From NCBI GenBank assembly GCA_903837285.1, contig CAILUD010000042.1, positions 1-49,732 of the forward strand: a stretch of DNA of 49,732 nt, read 5' to 3'. Below are positions 1 to 9,500 of this stretch, piece by piece. Source of the stretch: an uncultured Bacteroidota bacterium. Its GTDB lineage: Bacteria > Bacteroidota > Bacteroidia > Bacteroidales > GWA2-32-17. A program made the position numbers and the translations under genes. Below the pieces are notes generated by a model, which worked only from the letters and a program-made list of their open reading frames with translations, was not told the origin of the DNA and ran no database searches. The stretch's first letter is position 1. Each line of letters opens with the position of its first letter.

Positions 1-2445
1 ACAGGAACTTATCCTAACTTTACAATTTCAAGTACAGATAACAATACAACATACACTGGTGGTACAGGAATAAATGTTGCGGGAACAACAATTACTAACT
101 CAAGTCCAAATGCCACACATACTGGCGATGTAACAGGTGCGGGCGCATTAACAATTACAAACAATGCCGTAACAACAACTAAAATTGCTGACGGAAACGT
201 AACTGCTGCAAAACTTAACAATATGTCAGCAACTAACGGACAAGCATTAAAATTTAACGGAACAAATTGGGCTCCTGCTGCAGATAACAACACAACTTAT
301 ACCGCGGGTACTGGCATTAATGTTACAGGAACAACAATTACTAATACTTCTCCTGACCAGACTGTAGCATTAGCACAAGGCGGTGCAACAACTGTTACTG
401 GAACATATCCTAACTTTACAATTTCAAGTACAGATAATAATACTACATATACTGCAGGATCTGGGTTAAGTTTAGCGGGAACTGTTTTTGCGAACACATC
501 TCCTGATCAGACTGTAACAATGACTAATGGAACAGGAATTTCTGTAACCGGAACTTATCCTGCATTTACAGTTACTAACTCAAGTCCAAATGCTACACAT
601 ACAGGAGACGTAACAGGTGCTGCAGCTTTAACAATTGCAAACAATGCTGTAACAACAACTAAAATTGCCGACGGAAACGTAACCGCTGTAAAACTTAACA
701 ATATGTCAGCAACTAACGGACAAGCATTAAAGTTTAACGGAACAAACTGGGCTCCTGCTGCTGATAACAACACAACTTATACTGCAGGAACAGGAATAAA
801 CGTAACTGGAACAACAATTACAAACACTGCTCCAAATCAAACAGTATCTTTAACTCAGGGTGGTGCAACAACTATCAGTGGCAGTTATCCGAATTTCACA
901 ATAAGCAGTACAGATTTAAACTCTGGAACACCTGGTGGTCTTAACAAAACAATACAATTTAATAATTCAGGTGCTTTTGGAGGAAATACAAATCTAGTTT
1001 GGGATAATTCAAATGAAAGATTAGGTATTGGTACAACAAGTCCATTAGGAAGAATGGTAGTTCAGGGAAGCGCAACAGCATTAGCTACCGAACCTCTTTT
1101 TGAAGTAAAAAACAAAGCTGGACAAACAGTATTCGTTGTTTATGAGGACAGTGTTAATGTTTTTGTTAACGATGATGCTATTCAATCGAACAGAGGAGGT
1201 TTTGCAGTTAGTGGCAGAAATAGTGCAAAAGCACTTACACATAATTATCTGCACGTTACTCCAGATAGCACTCGTATTTTCACTGGCGATCCTTCTGCAG
1301 GCTTTGGAGTTAGTAATATTAATGCTGGAACTGCAACAAGCTATATGAATTTAACACCCGACAATTATTTTATCGGACACCAAGCAGGAGACGCAATTAC
1401 AACTGGTCTTTATAATTCTTTTATAGGTTATCAATCCGGCAAAAGCAATACTAGTGGAGCATCCAATGTTTTTATTGGCTATCTAAGCGGAAACAACAAT
1501 ATTGATGGTTATTCGAATGTAGGAATTGGTGATCAGTCTTTATATAATAATACAAGTGGGTTTTTAAATACAGCCACTGGATACAAGTCGCTTTTCTCTA
1601 ATACTTCAGGTAATCAGAATACTGCTTTTGGATATATGTCCGAATACTCAAATATAAGTGGAACTAATAATGCAGCTTTTGGAAGATATTCTCTTTATAT
1701 GAATTCTAATGGATGGTGTAATTCAGCTGTTGGTTCAGAAGCTTTAAGATCTAATACTTCTGGTGCGTGGAATGCTGCATGTGGAACTGCTTCGCTAACT
1801 TCTAATACTACCGGAAGTGGTAACTCCTCTTTTGGTGGTGTTGCAATGCAAGCTAATACAATAGGAAGCCAAAATACAGCTTTAGGATATTATGCTTTTT
1901 ATAGTGGTACATCTTATAACAATTCTACAGCTATTGGAGCAAATACAGTTATAAATCAGAGCAATAAAGTGAGAATAGGTGATGCTTCAACTACTGTAAT
2001 TGAAGGTCAGGTTGCATACACGTGGCCATCTGATGGAAGATTTAAAAATTCAGTGACCGAAGATGTAAAAGGTCTCGATTTTATTAAAAGACTTCGTCCA
2101 ATTGTTTACAATTTTGATACACGTAAATTCGATGCTTTCTTAATGAAAGATATGCCCGATAGTTTAAGAGAAGCGATTATGAGCAAAAAGGACTATAACG
2201 CATCATCATCAATTCGTCAAACCGGCTTTATAGCACAGGAAATTGAACAGGCAATAAAAGAAAGTGGTTACAATTTTAATGGTTTGCATAAACCAGAAAA
2301 TGAAAATGACAATTACAGTGTTGCATATTCTCTCTTTACTGTGCCATTAGTAAAAGCAGTTCAGGAACAACAAATTATTATTGAAAACCAACAAAACGTA
2401 ATTGAATCTTTAATTAAAAGAATAGAAAAACTCGAAAACAAATAG
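1..2445 (+). CDS. Tail-fibre/adhesin-like surface protein with C-terminal Peptidase_S74 chaperone domain (5' partial)
   Basis: The reading frame is open from the first base, so the N-terminus and signal peptide lie outside the window; 814 codons remain. The first third consists of Thr/Asn/Gly-rich repeats of the type TAGTGINVTGTTITNT. Then come about twelve 16-17-residue units of the pattern GYQSGxxNTSGxxNxF, which resemble the beta-roll head repeats of YadA-like trimeric adhesins. The C-terminus holds a Peptidase_S74 (endosialidase-type) intramolecular chaperone domain beginning at SDGRFK (bases 2029-2046), with the expected TGFIAQEIEQ segment, and ends in a short coiled coil (QEQQIIIENQQNVIESL). 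In phage tail spikes this domain drives trimer folding and then cleaves itself off at the Ser of this motif. In Bacteroidota such proteins are usually exported. Surface location and trimer formation are inferred. The next gene is a paralogue. Confidence 0.85.
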   Translation, partial: TGTYPNFTISSTDNNTTYTGGTGINVAGTTITNSSPNATHTGDVTGAGALTITNNAVTTTKIADGNVTAAKLNNMSATNGQALKFNGTNWAPAADNNTTYTAGTGINVTGTTITNTSPDQTVALAQGGATTVTGTYPNFTISSTDNNTTYTAGSGLSLAGTVFANTSPDQTVTMTNGTGISVTGTYPAFTVTNSSPNATHTGDVTGAAALTIANNAVTTTKIADGNVTAVKLNNMSATNGQALKFNGTNWAPAADNNTTYTAGTGINVTGTTITNTAPNQTVSLTQGGATTISGSYPNFTISSTDLNSGTPGGLNKTIQFNNSGAFGGNTNLVWDNSNERLGIGTTSPLGRMVVQGSATALATEPLFEVKNKAGQTVFVVYEDSVNVFVNDDAIQSNRGGFAVSGRNSAKALTHNYLHVTPDSTRIFTGDPSAGFGVSNINAGTATSYMNLTPDNYFIGHQAGDAITTGLYNSFIGYQSGKSNTSGASNVFIGYLSGNNNIDGYSNVGIGDQSLYNNTSGFLNTATGYKSLFSNTSGNQNTAFGYMSEYSNISGTNNAAFGRYSLYMNSNGWCNSAVGSEALRSNTSGAWNAACGTASLTSNTTGSGNSSFGGVAMQANTIGSQNTALGYYAFYSGTSYNNSTAIGANTVINQSNKVRIGDASTTVIEGQVAYTWPSDGRFKNSVTEDVKGLDFIKRLRPIVYNFDTRKFDAFLMKDMPDSLREAIMSKKDYNASSSIRQTGFIAQEIEQAIKESGYNFNGLHKPENENDNYSVAYSLFTVPLVKAVQEQQIIIENQQNVIESLIKRIEKLENK
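94..780 (+). repeat. Internal direct repeat, 480-bp period, within the adhesin gene
   Basis: Bases 94-300 and 574-780 are near-identical direct copies (most differences are at third codon positions), offset by exactly 480 bp. A related third version lies in the paralogous gene at about 3477-3680. This arrangement permits length change by recombination or slippage. Confidence 0.8.
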
Positions 2446-2474
2446 ACATTAAAAAATGTTTTTTTTCAATTTTT

Positions 2475-2505
2475 AAAAATCTGATTTCCTATAAATCAGA
2501 TTTTT
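2475..2505 (+). terminator. Rho-independent-type terminator after the first adhesin gene
   Basis: A perfect 13-bp stem (left arm AAAAATCTGATTT, right arm AAATCAGATTTTT) with a CCTAT loop ends in a T-run 30 bases after the stop codon. Confidence 0.75.
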
Positions 2506-2524
2506 AAATATATATTAGTTCGGA

Positions 2525-2556
2525 TTTGACAATATTAACTTTATTCTTTATTTTTA
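2525..2556 (+). promoter_or_regulatory. Candidate Bacteroidota promoter for the second adhesin gene
   Basis: TTTG at 2525-2528 and TATTTTTA at 2549-2556 (consensus TAnnTTTG, last base differs) are 20 bases apart, within the 19-21 spacing of the Bacteroidota -33/-7 promoter. They lie between the preceding terminator and the start codon at 2585. Confidence 0.5.
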
Positions 2557-2584
2557 CATTAAATAACATAATTATAGATAAACT

Positions 2585-5500
2585 ATGAAACAGATTTTAT
2601 TCTCAATTTGCTGTCTTGCAATAAGTCTAACCATTGTTGCTCAATCTCCTCAATCCTTCCAGTATCAAGCTGTCGTTCGTGATGCATCTGGTTCTGTATT
2701 GGTAAGCCAACCAGTCAGTTTTCAGATAAGCATAATTTCAGGATCAACTACTGGAACTGTAGAATATGTAGAAACACATTCTGCTATAACTAATACTTTA
2801 GGTATTGTTCTTCTTTCAATAGGAAAGGGAACTCCTGTAAACGGAACATTAGCTGCTGTAAACTGGGAAAATGCATTACACTTTATAAAAGTTGAAGCCG
2901 ACCCAACAGGTGGTACCAATTATTTAGATATGGGAACAACACAATTATTATCCGTGCCTTATGCTTTAAATTCATTAAAAGCTTCTCAAGCAACAAATGC
3001 CGATAATGCTACAAATGCAAATTATGCGAACGTTGCAGGAACGGCAAACTATGTTGGTGGAACGGGTATTAACATTACTGGATCAACTGTTACAAACACA
3101 TCTCCAGACCAAACTGTAACATTAACACAAAGTGGCGCAACAACAGTTACAGGAGCTTACCCCAACTTTACAATTTCAAGTACTGATAACAATACAACAT
3201 ATAATGCAGGTACAGGAATTAATGTTGCAGGAACTACTATTTCTAATACAGCTCCTGACCAGACTGTAACTTTAACACAAAGTGGTGCAACAACGGTTAC
3301 AGGTACCTACCCAAACTTTACAATTTCGAGTACAGATAACAACACTACATATACAGCAGGATCAGGTCTAAGTTTAACAGGAACCACATTTGCAAATACC
3401 TCTCCAGATCAAACCGTAACAATGGCCAACGGAACAGGAATTTCTATAACCGGAACTTATCCTGCATTTACGGTTACTAACTCAAGTCCAAATGCCACAC
3501 ACACCGGCGACGTAACAGGTGCAAGTGCATTAACAATTGCAAACAATGCTGTAACAACAGCTAAAATTGCTGATGGAAATATAACAGCAGTAAAGCTTAA
3601 CAATATGTCAGCAACAAATGGACAAGTACTTAAATACAATGGAGCAGCATGGGCACCAGCAATTGATGCAAATACAAATTATACAGCAGGAACAGGAATA
3701 AATATTACCGGAACAACAATTACAAATACAGCACCTAACCAAGCAGTAACTTTAACTCAAGGTGGTGCAACAACCATAAGTGGAACATATCCAAATTTTA
3801 CAATAAACAGTACTGATTTAAATACAGGAACTCCTGGTGGTTTTAATAAAACTGTACAATTTAATAATGCAGGTTCTTTTGGTGGAGATACTGCCATGAT
3901 ATGGGATAATACTAACAAAAGATTAGGTGTTGGTTTAACAAATCCAAATGGTAGAATGGTTGTTCGTGGAAGCGCATTAGCTCCTGCAACAGAACCATTA
4001 TTTGAAGTAAAAAATGCAGCGGGGCAAACTGTGTTTGTTGTTTATCCTGATAGCGTTCATATTTATGTTAAAGATGGTGGTGCAAAATCAAATAAAGGAG
4101 GTTTTGCAGTAAGCGGAAGAAATAGCACAAAATCTTTTACAAATAATTTTTTAACTGTTACCCCAGATAGTACAAGAATTTTCACAGGCGATACAATATC
4201 TGGTTTTGGAGTAGAAAACCTTGGCTTAGGAGCATCAACAAGCTATATGCACTTAACACCAAATAATTACATGATTGGTCATCAGGCCGGAGATTCCTTA
4301 ACAACAGGTATGTATAATTCATTTTTTGGGTTTAAATGCGGAATTAGCAATACTAGTGGAAGCTATAATGTTTTTTCTGGGTTTAGATCAGGATACTTAA
4401 ATAAGTTTGGAATGTTCAATACATTTATTGGTCACGAGGCTGGTTTTAACAATACAGGCAGCGATAATACTTTCGTTGGATATGAGGCAGGAGAAGCTCA
4501 TACAACTGGTGGCGGAAACGTTCATATTGGAAGTAAAGCGGGACAGCTCGCAACAGATGGCACCCGTAATATTTTTATTGGTGAAGAATCCGGTTTCGTT
4601 AATAATGGCGGTAATAATAATATTTTTATGGGTTTCACGAGCGGTCATAGTAACACTTTAGGAAGCTATAACGTAATGATGGGTACAGAAAGTGGATATA
4701 GCAATACTACCGGCGTACATAACACTTTCTTGGGTTATCAATCAGGCAAGAACAATGTCATTGGTTCTAGTAATGTTATAATGGGTTATCAATCCGGATA
4801 TAATAATAATGCTGGAAGTAATGTGATTTTGGGTTATCAAGCTGGCTTTTATAATTCTAATGGAAATAGTAATGTAATGATTGGATCTTATGCTGGTTTT
4901 CATAATACCTCAGGTTTTGTAAATACTTTTATTGGCGAAACTGCTGGGTATTCAAATACTTCTGGTACAAATAATATTTTTATGGGTGTGCAAAGTGGTT
5001 ATAATAACACTACTGCAAGCGGAAATATTTTTTTAGGTAGAGAAACCGGATATAGTAATCAAACTGGTTATGGTAACATATTTTTAGGTAACGGAGCTGG
5101 CTATTTTAATACTATAGGCGCAAATAGTATTTATTTAGGATATCATGCAGGTTATTATTCCTTAGGTAATAATAATATTAGTATTGGTCTTTCTGCAAGT
5201 GAGAATAATACAAATGGCATTAATAACACTATGCTTGGTATTTCAGCAGGACAATGGTCAACTGGAAGCTATAATTTGTTTTTAGGCTACTCTGCAGGAA
5301 ACAGCAATACAGGAAACAATAATGTGTTTATAGGTTATAATGCCGGTAGTAACGAACTAGGATCTGCAAAATTTTATATCGAAAATTCATCAAATATTAC
5401 TACTCCTTTAATTAATGGTGATTTTGCAGTTGATCGTATAGCTTTTCACCGACAAGCAGATACTTATCCATTTCAGGTTGGCACAACTGTAGCTAATGGT

Positions 5501-5845
5501 AACGGAGCATACTTAACTGCTGGTGGAACATGGACTAACACATCATCAATTACCCTTAAAGACAGATTTGTAACAATTAACAATAATGATTTATTAACAA
5601 AGATTAAAAACTTAGATATTAAAGGCTGGTTTTATAAAGAATCACAGGAATATCACATTGGTCCATTTGCTGAAGATTTTTATAATGCATTCGGAACAGG
5701 TGTTTTAAACGAACCTAATTATCTCGGAAAATCATTAGCCGCTAGTGATGTTGCAGGAGTGAGCCTTTTGGCAGTTCAGCAACTAATAAAAGAAATAGAA
5801 TTGCTTAAAGCCGAAATCGAAAAATTAAAAGCTGCAAAACAGTAA
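2585..5845 (+). CDS. Tail-fibre/adhesin-like surface protein with variant S74-type C-terminal domain
   Basis: 1,086 residues. A signal peptide (MKQILFSICCLAISLTIVAQ) is followed by a conserved N-terminal domain of about 130 residues (PQSFQYQAVVRDASGSVL...) seen in Bacteroidota tail-fibre-like proteins. Then come several copies of a roughly 45-residue Thr/Asn-rich unit, and about 22 repeats of 16-17 residues (such as MGYQSGYNNNAGSNVI) that form a long YadA-like head. The C-terminus (TNTSSITLKDRFV ... YHIGPFAEDFYNAFGTG ... coiled coil) matches the bacterial variant of the S74 chaperone fold, but it lacks the SDxRxK motif of its upstream paralogue. Autocleavage is therefore uncertain, while a folding or trimerisation role remains likely. 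It has its own promoter and terminator. The closest relative in the window is the preceding gene, from which it probably arose by duplication. Confidence 0.85.
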   Translation: MKQILFSICCLAISLTIVAQSPQSFQYQAVVRDASGSVLVSQPVSFQISIISGSTTGTVEYVETHSAITNTLGIVLLSIGKGTPVNGTLAAVNWENALHFIKVEADPTGGTNYLDMGTTQLLSVPYALNSLKASQATNADNATNANYANVAGTANYVGGTGINITGSTVTNTSPDQTVTLTQSGATTVTGAYPNFTISSTDNNTTYNAGTGINVAGTTISNTAPDQTVTLTQSGATTVTGTYPNFTISSTDNNTTYTAGSGLSLTGTTFANTSPDQTVTMANGTGISITGTYPAFTVTNSSPNATHTGDVTGASALTIANNAVTTAKIADGNITAVKLNNMSATNGQVLKYNGAAWAPAIDANTNYTAGTGINITGTTITNTAPNQAVTLTQGGATTISGTYPNFTINSTDLNTGTPGGFNKTVQFNNAGSFGGDTAMIWDNTNKRLGVGLTNPNGRMVVRGSALAPATEPLFEVKNAAGQTVFVVYPDSVHIYVKDGGAKSNKGGFAVSGRNSTKSFTNNFLTVTPDSTRIFTGDTISGFGVENLGLGASTSYMHLTPNNYMIGHQAGDSLTTGMYNSFFGFKCGISNTSGSYNVFSGFRSGYLNKFGMFNTFIGHEAGFNNTGSDNTFVGYEAGEAHTTGGGNVHIGSKAGQLATDGTRNIFIGEESGFVNNGGNNNIFMGFTSGHSNTLGSYNVMMGTESGYSNTTGVHNTFLGYQSGKNNVIGSSNVIMGYQSGYNNNAGSNVILGYQAGFYNSNGNSNVMIGSYAGFHNTSGFVNTFIGETAGYSNTSGTNNIFMGVQSGYNNTTASGNIFLGRETGYSNQTGYGNIFLGNGAGYFNTIGANSIYLGYHAGYYSLGNNNISIGLSASENNTNGINNTMLGISAGQWSTGSYNLFLGYSAGNSNTGNNNVFIGYNAGSNELGSAKFYIENSSNITTPLINGDFAVDRIAFHRQADTYPFQVGTTVANGNGAYLTAGGTWTNTSSITLKDRFVTINNNDLLTKIKNLDIKGWFYKESQEYHIGPFAEDFYNAFGTGVLNEPNYLGKSLAASDVAGVSLLAVQQLIKEIELLKAEIEKLKAAKQ

Positions 5846-5846
5846 T

Positions 5847-5872
5847 AAAAAAGCCCTTTTAAGGGCTTTTTT
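5847..5872. terminator. Bidirectional terminator between convergent genes
   Basis: AAAAAAGCCC at the left and GGGCTTTTTT at the right enclose TTTTAA. The A-run and T-run make it a terminator in both directions, between the adhesin gene (stop 5845) and the minus-strand EEP gene (stop 5874). Confidence 0.85.
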
Positions 5873-5873
5873 A

Positions 5874-6578
5874 TTATAAATTAAAATCAATAATTAAAGG
5901 TAAATGATCACTAAATGTAATCCAATTTTCATATTTGCCAATTTCAATATTTTGAAAACTATCATAAAAATCATTTGAGACAAAGCAATAGTCAATGTGA
6001 TATGATTTCTTTTGATTTCTTTGCAGAAAGAAAGTTGGATTAATTTCCTTTCCCTGCTCATGATTTAAATGTTTATGATAAACACTGTGAATATTATTTT
6101 CTTCTAATAAAGAAACAACCGAAGAATGGTTACCTACCCTATCTTTATAATCCCATATTTTATTTGAATTAAAATCACCAATTAGAATTACAGAATTATT
6201 TAATAAACTTGTATAATAATTAATCGCTAACCAAATTTGTCCGATATATCTTGCTTCCCAATTTTCTTTATTGCCCATTGCCCAAATTGCAAACAAAATA
6301 AAAGAATGCCCATATCCTGTAACATGTATAGGTATTATATATCTATACACTGGATTAAATATTTCTAATAATTCAAATTTATAATCAGAATATGAAAAGA
6401 CACCTATTCCTTTGTGTATATTGTTTCCATACCAAAAAAAGTCATTTGGTTTTTTATTAAACTTCAAATTGTCTTCACATTCGCATTCCTGAACAACTAT
6501 AATGTCAGGATTGTAATTTAAAACTAAATCAACCTTTTTTCTAAAGGCACCCTGACAATTCCATGATATTATTCTCAC
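5874..6578 (-). CDS. Endonuclease/exonuclease/phosphatase (EEP) family protein
   Basis: 234 residues, the normal size of a minimal EEP domain. The ordered family motifs are all present: ISWNCQGA (N7), VQE (E31, metal ligand), GDFN (D135, N137), HIDY (H194, D196) and SDHLP (D224, H225). The protein should therefore be an active Mg-dependent phosphodiesterase or nuclease of the DNase I/ExoIII fold. The substrate cannot be read from the sequence. The start is GTG at 6578: an in-frame TAA immediately precedes it, so no longer form exists. No signal peptide is seen, so it is cytoplasmic. It begins only 5 bases after the stop of the giant T9SS adhesin gene, so it is probably co-transcribed with it, although a functional link is not obvious. 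Confidence 0.85.
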   Translation of the reverse strand: MRIISWNCQGAFRKKVDLVLNYNPDIIVVQECECEDNLKFNKKPNDFFWYGNNIHKGIGVFSYSDYKFELLEIFNPVYRYIIPIHVTGYGHSFILFAIWAMGNKENWEARYIGQIWLAINYYTSLLNNSVILIGDFNSNKIWDYKDRVGNHSSVVSLLEENNIHSVYHKHLNHEQGKEINPTFFLQRNQKKSYHIDYCFVSNDFYDSFQNIEIGKYENWITFSDHLPLIIDFNL

Positions 6579-6583
6579 TTATT

Positions 6584-9500
6584 TTATCTAACTATCGACA
6601 CCACACCCGAAATTGCTTCTTCGTTGTTATGTAAACTCACAATATAAATGTATGCTCCCATCGGTAAGTCTTTGCCATTATACTTTCCATCCCATTGAAT
6701 CGACTTATTTTTGTATTCATTGCCAGTACCATCAAATTTAAAAATAACATTGCCCCAACGATTAAATATTTCAATCGTAACATTAGAGTATGCCTCAATA
6801 CCTTTAATCTCCCATGTATCATTTATTACATCATTATTTGGTGTAAAAACTGTTGGAATTTCAAATTCAATTATTAAATCAGAAGATGCAGTTGCTGTAC
6901 ACCCAGCATTATCAGTAATTGTTACCTGATATAAATTTGATTGTGTTACAGTAAATAAACTATCGGTATTTCCAGTATTCCATAAATAGGTATACGGGAT
7001 AGTACCACCAATAACTTCTGCATACACAGCATTTACAGAAGAAACAATATTCACATTAACCGGTGGACTACCATCAAGAACTATTGTTTTTATTAATACA
7101 CATAAGTTAGCATCAGTAACAGTTAAAACATATTGCCCTTGTGAAAGATTAATCAACGATGAAGTAGTTTCACTATTAGACCAATAATAGGAATAAGATG
7201 GCGTTCCACCTGTAACCGTTGTTAAAATACTTCCAACACTTTCATTAGTACAAAATGTTTCGGTATTTATAGTTGCAATATTTAATGAATCAGGTTCTGA
7301 TATATTAAATAATTGTGAAGTAGAACAATTATTTCCATCAGTAATTGTTACAAGATAATTTCCTGCTGATAATCCGTATATATTTTGTAAAACTGCAGAG
7401 TTACTCCATAAATAATTATAAGGAATACTACCTCCCGATAATTGAAGTAATATGTTACCATCGGAGCCGTTTTTACATTTCACATTTGTTAAGTTACCGG
7501 TAACTGATATAGCCATAGGCTCATCTATCACTGTATTTAGCGTATCTTTACAACCATTAAAATCTGTAATGGTTAAACTGTAATTTCCTGCTATAATATT
7601 TGAATTACTTGAGAGTGTAACTCCATTACTCCATAAAAAACTATAAGGTACCACTCCCCCTTGCACATTTGCTGTTACCGACCCATCAGTGCCATTATAA
7701 CAATTAACAGAAATCACACTTAATGAAGCAATGAGTGGATTAGGTTCAATTACAGATTCAGAAGCAACAGCTGTACATCCATTATTATCAGTAATTGTTA
7801 CCCAATACGAACCAGCTGCAACAGAATTCAAATCTTCTACAGTTGCACCATTATCCCATAAAAACGTATATGGTATTGTACCTCCGCTAACATTTATCCC
7901 CACCATACCATCTGAATATCCATTACATGTAACAGGTAACGAAGCAATAACTGCATCAACAGGCGTTGGCTGTATTAAAGTGTCATATGCTATAGTGTTA
8001 CAAGCATTATTGTCAGAAACAATTAAAAAATAATTTCCACTTGTTAAACTTTCAGCAATTGGGTCCGAATCACTGTTTGACCAGGAATAAGTATAAGGTT
8101 GTGTACCCCCATTTACAGTTGCAGACAGTATTCCATCATTTGCTCCAAAACATGAAATATTTATTTCAGAAATTGAAATTATAATAGAATCAGGTTCATT
8201 AATTGTTACTTGTTGAACAATACTACAATTATTATCATCTTTAACAGTAACTGTATATATTCCTGCTGATAAATTTATTAAATTTTGTTGCGACGATCCG
8301 TGAAGCCAGGTATAAACATAATTTCCGGCAACAGTTCCACCAGTAACAACTGTATTTATTGTTCCATTATTTTGTCCATAACATATTGCATCAGTTGTTG
8401 TAAAAACAGCAGCAATTGCAGATGGCTGAGTTAAATTTATATTCGCAACTGATTGACAACCGTTATTATCAGAAATAGTAATCTGATAATTACCTGCAGT
8501 TAAAGTATCAATATGTGAAACTATAGCACCATTTCCAGTTCCCGTAACTCCATTCGACCAGGTATATGTCAATATTCCAGTTCCTGTAGCTGAAATCTGA
8601 GCATCTCCATCATGACCATTGTTACAACTAATATTATTATTAACAGTTGAATTTACAATTGGTGCTCCTACATCACTTACATTTGTTGACCCTGTTTTAG
8701 TGCAGCCATTCTGATCAGTTACAGTTACACCATATGTGCCTGATGTTAAATTTGAAGCAACTGCTGTAGTTTGCAAATTGCTCCATATATAACTATAATT
8801 CCCCCAACCACCTGCCGGAACAACGGTAGCACTTCCATTACTGTTTCCACAAGTTGAATTAGTATTTGAAAGTCCAATAGTTAATGCAGCAGGAATTGTA
8901 ACTGTGCCATTTGCAACTGAGGAAGTACAACCATTCTGACTAACCTGCAACGAAACATTATAAGTTTGACCTGCAGTTCCTGTTATCAATTGTGGTCCTT
9001 GTCCTGTACCCGGATTAGCAGTTGCACCACCAAAATTCCATGTATATGTTCCGGCAGCACTAGCCGTTCCTGTGTATGTAACACTTGCTGGCGTTCCATT
9101 ACATACAGGATTTTGAGTTGTAAATGTTGAAGTAGGTATGTTATTTACAATTACTGTTACAGGATATCTGTGCCCTTCACATACTGAATTATTATGAGTC
9201 ATATAATAAATTGTTGTATCGAACAATGCAGGTGTAGTGTATGTTGTGTTATTTGTTGAAATTGCAGTTCCTCCGGTTTGAGCTCCATACCAGTTAAAAG
9301 TACCGTAACCGGTTGGGGAACTTATATTAATTGTAGCCTGACTTCCATCACAAATTGGACTTGCAGATGCAACAGGCACTGGTTCTCCAAGCATAAAAGC
9401 ATATGGCGAAAAAGTTGCAGGTAAATTTGTTGTTATATGTCCATTATTGGCACCTGCTGCAGGAATAGTTGTATTCAAAACAAAGTTCCAGTTAGCTGCT

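Noticed and set aside
6579..6583. Possible ATG start further upstream for the EEP gene
   Set aside because: The codon directly before the GTG at 6578 is an in-frame TAA, so GTG is the only workable start for the full domain.
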